Notes: generated by a model not told the origin, from the sequence alone. A DNA stretch of 64,000 nt from Cardiocondyla obscurior (GCF_019399895.1 NC_091872.1:752395-816394), one strand, 5' to 3'; shown: positions 43,683-55,302, numbered from the stretch's first letter. Made by a program: numbers and translations.

Positions 43683-44207
43683 CAATGTAAAAGTGACAAA
43701 TAACATTAGCCCCATGTAAAAGTATTTTATGTACTGTAACAGGCATGTAATACCAAGGGTAAATACTGACATATAATTGTGCAGTTTCAAAAGCAAATGC
43801 TTCAAACTTAAATGGGTCTATTGCCCTTTCAGAAGCTAATGCTTGTAAAATAATGCTAAATTTTACAATTAGCTTTTCATCTATTCCGGTTATTGTCGAT
43901 GTTGTTTGACAATTGGCGAAAAAGCGACGTGCTGTATTACCGTCATTAGATGATCCATGTCCATGTTTTGGTTTGTCAACTATTAATCCCATTTTTTCTT
44001 TAAATCCATTAGATACTCTTTTTTTTGCAGCTTTTACTTGTTCCTTTTGTGCTTCAGTAATAGCTGCAGTTTTACAAAAGTCTAATCGATTAAAAATATG
44101 AAGAAGACACTCCATAAATCGGATCCATGCATGCAAAGTTGATAGTCCGAACTCGTAATTTGCAACATTTCTGGGATTATTTATAATTATGTTTACTTTA
44201 TTCATTT

Positions 44208-44610
44208 TGTTGTAACCCGACTCTGGCAACAGCAAGGCCGCGCCCGCAAAGGCGCAGGCCGGGTTAACAACCAGCGTCGATCGGATCTTCCGATCGCGGA
44301 ATCCGCTGACCGATCGACGCCTTGCACTTTTCGCATAGGCAATGACCGAACGCGGTCACTGTCCTATGCGCCCGAAATCCGCGGACTGTTGCTTTTCCGC
44401 CTTAGCAACAGTCGCGTAAAAAACTCGCGGCCACCGAACGCCCGCGGGTCATTCTAATAATCACTACACCGAGGTAACGCTGCCCGAGGCCTGGGCTAAT
44501 TGACAGAAGGAAATAAAGACAGCTACATAAAAAGTCTACATTTATTCATTCCTCGCGAATACACAAGTGTTCCGGGAGGACGGACCCCTGCACCGTTACT
44601 TGGTGCAACA
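44208..44610. repeat. Solo LTR of 403 bp in Transib
   Basis: TGTTGTAACCCG...TGGTGCAACA with duplication ATTT (44204-44207 and 44611-44614). When it is discounted the transposase frame is in phase. It contains GC-rich hairpins (for example around 44390-44410, where GACTGTTGC and GCAACAGTC can pair) and AATAAA near 44511. Orientation uncertain. Confidence 0.82.
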
Positions 44611-46210
44611 ATTTGGCTTGGTTGAGAACCACATATATAACAAGTTGCAGCGGATGGAGTTTCCGTAATTGCTTGGCATACTTTTCCATCAACCATTGTC
44701 AATTTCATATTTGGTTTCACCATATATATATGCCATTTTCGGTTTCGATTTTAACTGGAATCAAATTCTTAATTTTACTTTTCATTTCTTTGACTTCAAG
44801 CAAAGTTTTTTCCTTCGTCTCTTTAGCGAATTCAAATTTAATAGGCCTGCAGTATTTAGTAGCAGCAGGTTGAGGATTCTTCCAAATGTCTTCATTTGTA
44901 GACGTATCTTTTAAACAGAGCGGCACCATTGATATTGTAAAAATTGCTTCATCAGTTACCTTAGAATCTTCAAACTTCTGTTTATATTTGCTTTGATCGG
45001 ATGACCCGTCACATCTCCATTTCAGTATTAATTCTAGTCCGATTATTCTATTGCTGATTGGTAGTAGTAAAATATTAGGCTGTTTAATTAATTTTTTGTT
45101 GTGTGATTAATAAGTGATTGGAGATCGACGGATGCACCCTTTTCTGTTATTATAATTGATTCCGGATAACATTCTTTTTTCGCAAAACTTAAATTTTTAT
45201 ATAAAGGATAAATATTTGCATTCCTTTGCGCAGCGTTAATTCGAATGCACTCATATTGATATTTTATAAGTTTTGCATCTTCGATCAAAGCTACAGCTTC
45301 ATCAGCTGTATATGGTATAATGCATGGGTCATTTTCGTTATTTTTTGTCGTATCGTCTTGCCGTAATAATTGGTTTATTACATTAGTTAATTTTCTTTTA
45401 CCAGCATTTCGCAGCGATTGTAAAAATGCTTCCTCAATCTCTTTTTCACTGTAGTTATTTACTGTTACGTCTCCAACTCCGCGTCTCTTTTTTTCGACGT
45501 ATATTAAAATTTTAGTTAAGGGGAAGGTAGACCGTAGTCCATTGTAATATAATAAAAAGGAACTTCAGAGCCTTTCAGAAAATAATTCAACAGACGTCCA
45601 CATATTCCGGGACAATTTGTTGCGTGAAAGCATAAAAAACATGCAACAAATTGCGAACGGGCGCCAACGGATGTCAGACAAAGAATTTGTCTAGACATAA
45701 CACAAAAAAAATCAAATTTAAGAGCTCATAAACATTTCAACTTTGATAACCTGTCTGTCATAGGAAAAGAAAAATAACTTTTTCTTAAAATTGTAATTGC
45801 GTACCGATCCTGAGCTTTAGAAAAACCAAGGGCGCGAGAGACCCGAAATTACCGGAGTATGTGGCGCAGGCAAAGGCAATAAACCCAGGTAACCATATGT
45901 CATATGGAAAGTAAGAGTTACCCTACCATCTCTCGATGGAAATGATAGAAAAATTCTGGAAGGCTCGGAAGGGGTAACTCGTTGAAGCTGGGGTGCTTCG
46001 TAGGCATATTACTTCCTTAAAACCAATGGATTTCGGGAATTCCTCACCAAAATTTAGAAACTAAGGGCAAAAACTTAAAATAGAGAAGGGATGAAGTGCG
46101 AGTGCCCAATAATTTTGAGATAGGAAAAGTGGAGGAAAAAGCTCTGCAAATGAGAGATTAGAATCTCAGAAAAATGAAAATTCGGGAAGAGTCCTCCCCT
46201 TTTCCGAGCT

Positions 46211-46217
46211 TATAAAA
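46211..46217 (+). promoter_or_regulatory. TATA box of the 46 kb LTR gene
   Basis: TATAAAA in CCTTTTCCGAGCTTATAAAA, conserved with 38926. The initiator-like TCTCAGCTAC follows. Confidence 0.6.
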
Positions 46218-46352
46218 TCTTGTGCTCAGGCTGAGCACGCTCTCTTGCATCTCAGCTACAACCGCATTAGTTTACTTAAACCTTACGTGAGTGCCTTGAG
46301 TGTGCAAGCTAATCCGAATCTATCGAGGAAGCAGTTTGAAGATCTCCTACAA

Positions 46353-47636
46353 AGTAAGTTCCAACGATTTAATATGTATCTTGGCGAAAAACACGATTCC
46401 ACTAAATATATATATCTTAATTAATTGTTTTCAAGTGTTGTCTGAGAGAAAAAAATGTCCGAGTCGAGGCTCCGCGGTTTTGATTCTGTTCTGATTGTTC
46501 CTGTGATCTGTTAAAATGTGTGAGAATATTTGCTCCCGAACACCGGCTGAGACATGCTGTCGAATAACTAGCGATTTTTTGTGGTTAACGCCGCGAAATA
46601 TTGCTGGAACTTTGGCGACTGTTCTCGGCTAAAGAATCGGCAAGCAATTCTCGCCAAAGATAGATTACGCGGAATTTCTCATGAGCGGATCGAGACCTTC
46701 GGAATTCGTCGGTGACGAATCTCCTTCACTCCATTGTTAATAAACTTTCCAAAAATTCAATTCAGATTTAATTAAAATCAATTAATAATTTTAGTGGAAT
46801 CTCACAATAAGAAAACTTTGAAGAAGAGTCGGGCGCGGCGAAATAAGCAGATCAAAAATTTGAGGGAGCTAGTCCGCCGCTTCTTCATACAATATCTTCT
46901 CGCGGCGGCACCAAGTGAAGAGGTTTTCGTGTCTCCCGCGCGCCACGAAGAAAGACCTTGGTCTCCTCGTCCGGGCCCTTCGTCACCATCTCCTATCCAC
47001 GGCGATCCGGAACCGTTATTCGGCTATTTCCCGGAAGAAGAGGAGTGCCGAGACAACTCTATTACGAATCCTTCCGACGAGCACAATCTTTCATCTCAGT
47101 CCACGGAGCCGGGATCGGAACTATTCCGCCCCACGACTCCTTCTTATACCCCGAATTCTTCCCTCGTCTCCGAGCCACGGTTTCCCGGAGACGAGCCAAG
47201 AGCCTGCTCCTCTCCTCTTTCACCACCTCCTTTTCCCGTCGAACCTGAGGAAGCCAACTCGCTGGGCGAAGATGACTTTATCTCTCTCCCAGGAGTAGAC
47301 TTCCCCGATCAACCTCCATCTCCGGTCCCGAGTATAGAGATCCTCGAGGAGCGTCCAGAGCCGAGAGAGGTTATAGATCCTCTCCTGGAGCTCCTCCGCA
47401 GGGCCTGTACTCCGTGGACAGATCCTGTCCCGGAAAGGGCCTTCTCCATCGGCCCTGACCACTTCGAGCCAGAGGAGATCAGGATTCAGGCAGCTCAGTC
47501 TGATCCTGATTCTCATTTTTTCATCTACTATCCCGGGGTGGAATTTCCTTTCCTGGCTCCGATGCGATTAATAGACCTGGTTTTCCCGAGATCCACGGCG
47601 AGGGTGGTGGAAATCGAGGAGGTCACTCTAGACTAA
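46353..47636 (+). CDS. LTR-encoded Pro-rich protein, start codon split by a 441 bp intron
   Basis: Exon 1 ends with A at 46353; donor GTAAGT at 46354; acceptor AG at 46793-46794; exon 2 starts TG at 46795. The frame is open for about 280 residues to 47636. It aligns along its whole length with the 39 kb protein; differences concentrate in the acidic middle, and the two ends are nearly identical. The pattern of changes looks like coding constraint but was not measured. The same basic helix, Pro-rich centre and C-terminal F-F-I-Y-Y-P-G-V-E-F-P-F-L-A-P are present. Function unknown. Confidence 0.65.
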
Positions 47637-48764
47637 TAATTGTTCACACACACACGCACACCCTTACACTCATGTATATACTGTAAATACTCAACTCCAC
47701 TATGTTAAGATTATATCTGTTCATTCGCCTACTACCTTTTTCTTATTATTTGATTTGTTCCGTAAAAACTTTCACTTTATTTTTATATTTTAAACGAGCT
47801 GTATGAATTTTCTAAATTGTTTATTTGTCTTGTATGGATTACTTTTGATTTTGTAATTAGAGTCATTTGTTTTTAATTAAATTGTTAATTTAGTGTTATT
47901 AAAATCGTGACTTAATTATTTTATTATTACCCTAAAATATCCTGTCTAAGCGATCAATCACGCCCGGTTCTATCCCAGAGAATAAGGATTCATTTCCTTT
48001 CTCTAAAAAGAACCACTTACGCGCTCAATTGAAATCCGAATAATAATCTGCGCGTAAAATCGTGTAGATTCGAATTTCGAATCACACATAAATTCGGTGG
48101 TACGTCACTTTCTTACCCTACCGGCAAAGTCCATCCCGAGGAATTCCTTCCAATTAATTAATTAAACAAAATTAACCTTCCTGACGTAACATTACTATTT
48201 CGATTAATTTCCTTTTTTTTGTAGAAATTGAGGAATTTAAAAAGTCGCTATTTGTTGGCCTTCCCCGTTTTTTTTCAGAATCAGTTAGTTTTATTTCAAA
48301 ATTTCTTTCTAGCCACTTTTTATATTTTTTATCAAACGCTTTTCTTTGATACATGGCATTTTTTAATTTTGCTCTAAAGTTTTTAATATAACCATTATGT
48401 AATTTGTTTTCAACTGCTGAATGCAATTTAGGATCTATTTTATAAACATTAATTAAATGCTGTAGTAAGTCTGTTTCTGTAGCATCACTATTGTTAAATA
48501 GAAAATCACACAATACCTTATGAGGTATAGTAAAAGAATCCATCGTATCGTATGAAAAAGATTCAATTTGAGACATAATATCGCTTCTCAAAGCAAATTT
48601 TGCACTAAGCAGTATTATTATATATACTATTTTAACTGTTTCTTATCAGCGAGTAAGTCAATATTGTTATATCCCTCTAGCGGAAAAAACTTAAATGAAA
48701 AATCTTATTTTTATCTTACGTTTGTCCCGCTAAGGAATATAGCAATATTTCTTTATTATATTTT

Positions 48765-49078
48765 CCCATTTTTATTGTTAAATCTTAATTTTCATATCAA
48801 ATTTGTTTTCAGCGATACTAAAAAGTTTTATTCATATAACTTATTGCGAAAGAAACTTTAAAAATAATACTTTAAATTTAATTTTTATTATTTCCACATT
48901 ACTATTAATACTATTTTTTTTTTTTTGTAAATTTTTGGGGTTTTTTTTTTAAATCGAAAACGACAGTTTTGTGAGCGATAGTTCAACGATTAATTAAAAA
49001 AAAAAAACATCGCGATTGATTAAAAATTACGGTCTGTAGCGATTTTTGAACGAAAAATATCGATTTGTCCCCATTGTG
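48765..49078. repeat. Right terminal inverted repeat of Transib
   Basis: On the minus strand it starts CACAATG, followed by the same 22 bp spacer length and the TCAAAAATC nonamer-like block. The inner part lies just upstream of the transposase start, so it probably contains the promoter. Confidence 0.9.
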
Positions 49079-49083
49079 CGACG

Positions 49084-50404
49084 GGACCGACGACGACGAA
49101 GAGGGTGCAGAAGCTGCCGCCGACAGGGAAGACTTCCCATGGATTTTCCGCCCGCGAGGGAAGGCTTTAGTGATTTTGCCAGTTGAGTCCACCATTAATT
49201 TTCCGCCCGGCAAGACTGACGACGACGGGGAAGAGTGACCGGCGAGCTGCCGTACACGCGGTTATCACGTGCTGTACCGTGAATGCCCGTTTCGTGACGG
49301 AGGGCCAGGAGTCGCATTGATATCGGAAAATTAATTGCATTTTCACAAACAGATTCCAGCTAGGGGCTAGCAAGTATCAGCCGTGAAATTTTGGAGAATT
49401 GCGGCGAGGAGCTGCTGACCACACGTAGATCACGTGACTGGCACGGGGTGCCGGCACGAGCACAGCGTCGGAACGGGTTTGAGGATGGCGACGACGGTTA
49501 CCGCCGCGCCGTGGGACTATACCGGACATCCTGGTGCGTTCAGCCACCGGGGAAAAAATCTACGATTGGCGGAGTGCCGTGTTCATCACGTCGTGGGACG
49601 TCGCGTCGCGGCCATCACGAGAAGACGGCGTGCGGCGAGTATTCACGATCTTCGCGTAGCGTGGAGCCCCGGGGTAAAGGGGGGGTTTCAAGCGGCAATT
49701 CGCGTGTGCCGCGGCACGTCCCGCGCGCGTGTACGGAAGATTCTGAATTTGTTCCTTTCTCGTTAGCGTACCGCGAAGTACCTCTTGTATCGCCGTATTT
49801 CGGCAGCTCATATTGCGTGCGTACCGTTCACATTTCTTGCGTTCCGTTTACTTTTTCTTGCGTTCCGTTTACTTTTCTTGCGTACCGTTTACTTTTCTTG
49901 CGTTCCGTTCTTGCGTTCCGTTTATCTTTTCTTGCGTTTCGTTTATTTTACTTGCGTTCCGTTTACTTTCTTTTGCGTTCAGTTTACTTTTTCTTGCGTT
50001 CCGTTTATTTTCCCGCGTTTCGTATCTTTGCGCGCATAGCTTGCGCTCAGGAATTTCCCGTTCCGTAATTTGCGTAGTGATAGGCATGGCGAGCCATCAC
50101 GTATTGTATTGTTGCGTAGTATAGATCCTACAGCGTCGCACCGTAACCTGTCGGGCAGCTACGGCTGTGGTCTGATACCTTTTCTAAAATATTTTTTTAG
50201 GACAATCACTTTGGGCTAAATTATAGCCGGTGTAAATATTCTCTTACGGTTCCGGTTGGTTAACTCTTTGTACTACCTTTACTTTTCTTTTATGGTGCGT
50301 TCATGGTAGTAGTCGCGGGTTCATCCCCGACGTCGGTTTCTTCCGATAAAAGTTTCTTGCCTTGTAAGTAAATTTTGAGTTCAAAATATATATTTTTTGT
50401 TACA
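49084..50404. other. GC-rich, unassigned, with a minisatellite
   Basis: GC-rich 49084-49790, then a short tandem array and an AT-rich tail ending in a GTTACA at 50399-50404. It could be the rest of an LTR in which the Transib landed, but I found no matching duplication. The 225-codon ORF (49391-50068) runs through the repeat array and is not supported. Confidence 0.3.
49812..50028 (+). repeat. Minisatellite, units of about 20-24 bp
   Basis: About nine imperfect copies of CTTGCGTTCCGTTTACTTTT with single-base and small indel changes; one copy is shortened. Confidence 0.85.
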
Positions 50405-51830
50405 ACAAAAATGAATTTAGCACACCACCTAATCCGTGCATCAAAAAATCGCGCGATAGAAAAAGTACCGATTTTCCACCCAAAATCGGTAGTAAAGTGC
50501 TTGATTTTTACATGTTTAAATCTCGACTATAAACGCCTAAATTGCCTAAATGGTATAGGTGTTTTGTAATTAATTAATCTGGATCACCCATTTCAATTGT
50601 TAGAAATAAAAGCACGTGTTTTTTTACACACAATTGACAGTTTATTCTTGTCAAAATAATGCAATTAGTTCTTGTAGTCACTTACAAATTACGTAACTTA
50701 AGTTGAAACAAGAAAGAAATTTAAAGGAAACTTAGTTCCATTTTCAGATGCACAAAAACAAAAGCAACGAGTTGCCAATACAATAGTTCGAGTCGTTTGC
50801 TTAGATTTTGATAGCGATGCACCTTGTGGTTGCGAAATTACGACTAATTTACGCCACGAATCCCGGTTGTTTTATACTCTGCGATGCTTCCAGAATATTC
50901 TAGCATCATCTAGCGCCGGAAATACATTAATAAAAAAGATTCTGGAAGCATTGAGAAACAATTTTTAACTAAATATAAAATAATCATTAGAAAAAGGTCG
51001 AAGCGATCACTGAGTAGAGCGTCCGGCTGGCTTATGCGACAATCACAAAGTTTGAACGTACTCGAACAGCTGATGGTTCATACGACTGCCACATGCCCAC
51101 CGTACAAATTTTACTGAAAATCTTATTACAAATTAATAAAACTGTTAATTTGGAGGTGAAACGTTGCATTACAATTATCCCACTTGCCTCGCAAGATGAC
51201 GACACGGAAGGCGCTGGCCAGGATCGACTGACGCTCGATCAAGCAAAAGTAAACACGAATCAATTTTAAGCTATTTAAAGAGTCGTCGCAGGACTCAATA
51301 AAGAAGCGCTAATAGATAAATAAAATGACGGAACAACACAATGAGACCATGTTGGCACAATGAATATCAAGGCAGCTATAACATATTATACAAGTTAAAT
51401 TCAAACAGAATAATCGTAAGCAAAACGCATGACTGGAAATATAAGATACCCTAATTATGTGAAACCGAGACGGTTAGCAAAAACACAATTTTAACAATCG
51501 ACCGCGTGAAAGTTGACGTAGTAGTGCGCACAGTGACGACGCGAACGTAACCATCACTCCCAGAGTGCACCTCGGTAATACGCGTGAGAGGTCATCGAAC
51601 CGGTGACTTAACCTCGTTTCGCATCAAATACAGCTGACTGACTTGTGAAAATGGAGTGTTGGTGCACCACTTTGTGTGTGCTAAAAGCTTTTGCATATAC
51701 TTGTTAAAATAATAAATGTAATCAAAGTAAATTTATAGTCTGAAATGATATAGGATACACCAATATGATACTAATAAACAGTTCTTAAAAGAGTACGTGA
51801 CTCTAATAGAAGTAGATATTAGATACTAAG
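50405..51830. other. AT-rich, no gene found
   Basis: No coding motif seen. An inverted pair around AGATTCTGGAAGCAT (50939) and GATGCTTCCAGAATATTC (50882) forms a local foldback. A stretch near 51000-51100 has weak tRNA-like A and B box phrases but no fold I could support. Confidence 0.3.
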
Positions 51831-53003
51831 GCCCACATTCTGAGCTCACTTTTAGAGGCGCTTTTATAAAGGCGCCTCTAAATGTGTGACCAACTTCAGA
51901 GGCGCTGCTATAGTCGCTCGTATTCTACGCACACATTTACAGGCACCTTTAAGATAGAGGTACATTTATGTGTACCAGTTAATTATTTTTTATTTAACGC
52001 GATCAAAAAACGCACATATTCTTTAATTAACCAATATTTCTGTCAAACTTTTCATTTATTATAAAGAGTGACGGCAAAAATTCATGTTTTTTTTTATTTT
52101 TTTAATAATGGGTCGATTTTTAATCCCTGTAAAAATGTGAAAAGTGAAGAATTATGAGAAAATATCACTTTTACTTCTTTAAAACTTTGGAACCATGCGT
52201 ATGCTTGTCTTAAAATTTTACTGGGATTAATATCTCATTATAGATTGGTATTTATAGTTACTTCTTATTTCAAAATTATTTTAAACAATGTCTTAAAACG
52301 ACGATACGATTCTGTAATTGGTTTAAAACCAAATAAAACTGTACTTAAAACAATCTTTAAAATAAGGACGGACTATAAATATTAGCCATATAATATTACT
52401 TGGCATGAAAAAAAGTTTTAAATGTTAAGTTTAAAAAAATAAGTCACGTTTGCCGTCACTCTTTCAAACAAGTTTATTTTATTCCGAAAATCTCGCGGAT
52501 CACAATCACGAACTACATTTACTTCCCGAACTTCAATCGCATAATTAATTTCGTGAATAATATCCACGGTTAACATGTTTAAGGTAATTAAAAAATTTGG
52601 TAATTATGCATAAAAGAGTCATCCTCTTCGATTTCGATGACCTTGACATATGTTGTAGAGGTCACCTCCCTAAGTGACGTTGACCACTTTTTAGAGGTCG
52701 GCCCCTCCCCGTTTAAAAAATATTCACTACGAAAGTTTCAAAAATATGGCAGGTATTTATGGTATTGTGATCTATAGATGTGGTATATAGTGAGGTATAA
52801 ATGACTATATGTATGTAGAAGTTGTATGTTTATAAATATAGTTACCTACTTTAGTTTGTTTGGATTACTTTAAAGCAGGAATTTAACGTGAATCATGTTC
52901 GTACGTACACGTTTACTCGGCGTGTTCGTGCTGTATTCTATCATCTCTATTCAGTCATCTCTCGTTACTTATCGTTGGAACATCGTTAGAACAACTAGTT
53001 AAG

Positions 53004-54373
53004 ATGAAGCTACACGAGTTTTTGACAATGTGCAACGATCAAAATCGACTTTTGGATTTCTTATTTGAACATAAAGTGCTTCCAAGTAAACGAAAATGTC
53101 CAGTTTGCAATAACCATATGTTTCTTTTGCGTGAACAACATATTTTCCGATGTAATCGTGAATATTATGTAGTTAATAATAAACGCAAACGGATAAAGAA
53201 ACAGTGCAATATGAAAATAAGTATTTTAAAAAATACTTGGTTCGAAAATACTCATCTATCTCTTCAAAAGGCATGTCAATTTATTGCCTATTATCTGATG
53301 CTGCGACCACCTCGTCAGGAATTTATACAATCCAAACTTGAGATAACAGCTCATACCGCAGTAGATTGGGCTTCTTTTTGCCGAGAAATATGTTCTTTAC
53401 GGGCCGAGAAAAATTCTGAACAATTAGGTGGAGAAAACGTCATTGTGGAGATAGATAAAGCAAAAATTGGAAAATGTAAATTTAATAAAGGTATTTATTA
53501 TATTTACAGACACTTGACCGGAACTTTATTAAATTTATAATTTTCTCCATAATAAAAAATGGCAGACAGAAGGTTCGGCCCCCCTGCGGGGGGCCTCACG
53601 ATTGTTAAAACTAACCTAACCCAACCCATTGTAATTGATGTGTGAATCTTGATACGCTTGGACAGTTATTAACCCACGTAAAACTTAAAATGCAAAAAAT
53701 GTTTTTTTTTTCTATATCTGCGGCAGTTTGATTTCTTTGCATTTTGAGTTTTACGTGGGTTAATAACTGTCCAAGCATATTCACATCATCAATGGATTGG
53801 GTTAGGTTAACGTGCTTGGTCTGCCTATTTATAAATTTAATAAAGTTCCGGTCAAGTGTCTGTGAATATTTATTATACAAAGATCAAACTTATTGTTGAA
53901 ACAAATGTTTAAGCCTGATATAATGTTCTTTGATTATTAAAGGTCGATTGATAACAGGACAATGAATATTCGGTGGAATCGAACGATCATCGGGGCGATT
54001 GTTCATTGAACCTGTTTCTGATCGTTCATCATCGACATTATTAAATGTCATTCAAAAGTGGATTAAGCCAGGCACTACAATTATGTCAGATAGTTGGAGA
54101 TCGTATAATTGTTTAGATAATTCTCAATTTAAACATTATACCGGTAATCATAAAATAAATTTTGTCAACCCTGATAACGGTGCTCATACTCAAAATATTG
54201 AGCGTGCCTGGCGAGAGACACGTGCTAACATTCCACGTTATGGAACACGTGAAAAACATTACGAAGGCTATTTAGCTGAGTTTTTATTTCGTCGAAAATT
54301 TAATTTTGACGCTAGAATTATCGCATTCTTTGATGTAATTGCAGAAATATTTGAAGTTGATAATCTCGTATAA
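53004..54373 (+). pseudogene. Merlin transposase (IS1595-like DDE), exons 53004-53490 and 53943-54373
   Basis: Exon 1 has a C-x2-C...C zinc-binding N-terminus (K-C-P-V-C) and the first catalytic Asp in V-I-V-E-I-D. Exon 2 has the second Asp in S-D-S-W-R-S-Y and the Glu in N-I-E-R-A-W-R-E. The intron 53491-53942 (GT...AG, phase 1) restores the frame and would be about 75-90 bp without the MITE inside it. One TGA at 53963-53965 stands where the family has Trp, so this copy is inactive unless read through. Total length with the stop disregarded is 305 residues, a normal Merlin size. Confidence 0.88.
53503..53866. mobile_element. Foldback MITE inside the Merlin intron
   Basis: 364 bp, ends TT(T/C)ACAGACACTTGACCGG in inverted orientation, flanked by the 11 bp direct repeat TATTTATTATA (53492-53502 and 53867-53877). 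The arms continue inward (ACCTAACCCAACCC and its complement). The direct repeat may be a target duplication or partly fortuitous in AT-rich sequence. Confidence 0.82.
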
Positions 54374-55302
54374 AAATTAAAAATAAAAATTTATTTATCT
54401 CTTTTCAAAATGTAAATATAGTCATTTATACCGATCACAATACCATAAGTACCTGCCATATTTTTGAAACTTTTGTAGTGAATATTTTTTAAACGGGGAG
54501 GGGCCGACCTCTAAAAAGTGGTCAACGTCACTCAGGGAAGTGACCTCTACAACATATGTAAAGGTCATCGAAATCGAAGAGAATGACCCTTTTATGCATA
54601 ATTACCAAAAATTTATTTTCAGTCGCTACACGCTGTAACTGTTGCAGTAAGTTAGAATAAAACCAATTATATTTGATTTACTCCAACTTATTTCACTAGT
54701 GTGCATCAATTCAACAGTGCAGCGACTGAGAACAAACTTAAAATGATTGAAATTAATCTTATGACACTCACGATAGGTTGAAGGCACCTTTTATACATAC
54801 GCGCATTTTCAAAATTGAAATTTTTTTAAATTGTTTTAATACAATTATTTTACTACATGGAGTTTCGTTTACTCCTAAAAACTTCGCGTATATCGTTTTT
54901 TCGTATATATCGTATATCGTATATCGCGTATATCGTATATCGTTTTTTTAAATAAATTTAATTAATTAATTTCACTACTAATTAGTTAAATCGCGATACG
55001 GGTCTACCTGTCAAATCGCATGGGTGCCGCCATATTGGATTTTCACTAAATGTGTCGCTAAATGTGCAACAGATTTAGAATGTGCCACATTTAGCGGCAC
55101 ATTCGGCGGAAGCCTATAAATGTGCTATAAAAGTGGGTTCAGAATAGTTTTTCGAGATAAAAGCGCACATTTAGGCTAAAAGTGACTGTCACTTTTAAGG
55201 GTGCCTCTAAATGTGAGCTCAGAACATAACCACTTTTATAAAATTACTTTTAGAAGCGCTTTTAACTAAAGGCGCCTCTAAAAGTGAGCTCAGAATGTGG
55301 GT

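Larger units (their letters stand above)
45463..48191 (+). repeat. Long solo LTR with a spliced gene, in Transib
   Basis: 2729 bp, TGTTACGTCTCC...CTGACGTAACA, duplication TTAC (45459-45462 and 48192-48195). It is collinear with 38143-41861 but lacks the palindromic MITE. When it is discounted the Transib frame is in phase, so both boundaries are exact. Confidence 0.93.
42640..48591 (-). pseudogene. Transib transposase, RAG1-core-like, in four pieces
   Basis: ATG at 48591; stop at 42640. Pieces: 48192-48591, 44615-45458, 43683-44207 and 42640-42866, plus duplications. The N-terminal piece ends in a basic R-G-R-P-type stretch. The first catalytic Asp is in W-R-C-D-G-S-S-D (about 45000-45020), the second in L-T-M-V-D-G-K-V (about 44690), and the catalytic Glu region is E-E-A-A-E-A-R-N-K-D-F (about 42830). 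Zinc-type C-Y-I-C and Y-P-W-Y-Y-M-P-V-T-V-H-K motifs are present. Apart from the LTRs there are two frameshifts: one near 45085 with a stop, and one in an AT-dinucleotide run near 44725. The acidic triad is intact. Confidence 0.9.
42294..49078 (-). mobile_element. Transib DNA transposon with RSS-like ends, hosting three solo LTRs
   Basis: Ends begin CACAGTG (42294) and, on the other strand, CACAATG (49078), with 5 bp GC-rich duplications CGACG (42289-42293 and 49079-49083) as expected for Transib. Inverted arms extend about 360 and 310 bp. Discounting LTRs 42872-43682, 44208-44610 and 45463-48191, the element is about 2.83 kb with one transposase gene on the minus strand. All three insertions fall in the gene, and each restores phase when its duplication is discounted. 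Confidence 0.95.
52599..54606 (+). mobile_element. Merlin DNA transposon
   Basis: 2008 bp with inverted ends starting GGTAATTATGCATAAAAG (arms about 190 bp) and 8 bp duplication AAAAATTT (52591-52598 and 54607-54614), as known for Merlin (IS1016/IS1595-like). One two-exon transposase gene lies inside. Confidence 0.93.
51831..55302. mobile_element. Non-autonomous foldback-ended DNA element enclosing Merlin
   Basis: Inverted ends (G/A)CCCACATTCTGAGCTCAC... at 51831 and 55302, about 35 bp, flanked by CTAAG (51826-51830 and 55303-55307). Just inside each end is a palindrome based on GGCGC...GCGCC (51856-51879 and 55253-55278). Without Merlin it is about 1.46 kb and has no ORF. The superfamily is not certain. 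Confidence 0.65.

Noticed and set aside
46794..46796. GTG start for the LTR protein
   Set aside because: The GTG is formed by the last base of the AG acceptor plus TG. Donor and acceptor pairs in several copies support a spliced ATG instead.
49391..50068. 225-codon plus ORF
   Set aside because: Its second half is a translation of the minisatellite; the first half has no recognisable motif.
51000..51110. tRNA-like or SINE-like stretch
   Set aside because: Weak A and B box phrases only; I could not form a cloverleaf or see an oligo-A tail and duplication.
53590..53640. Telomere-like CCTAACCC sequence
   Set aside because: It is a single inverted pair within a foldback MITE, not a (TTAGG)n array.
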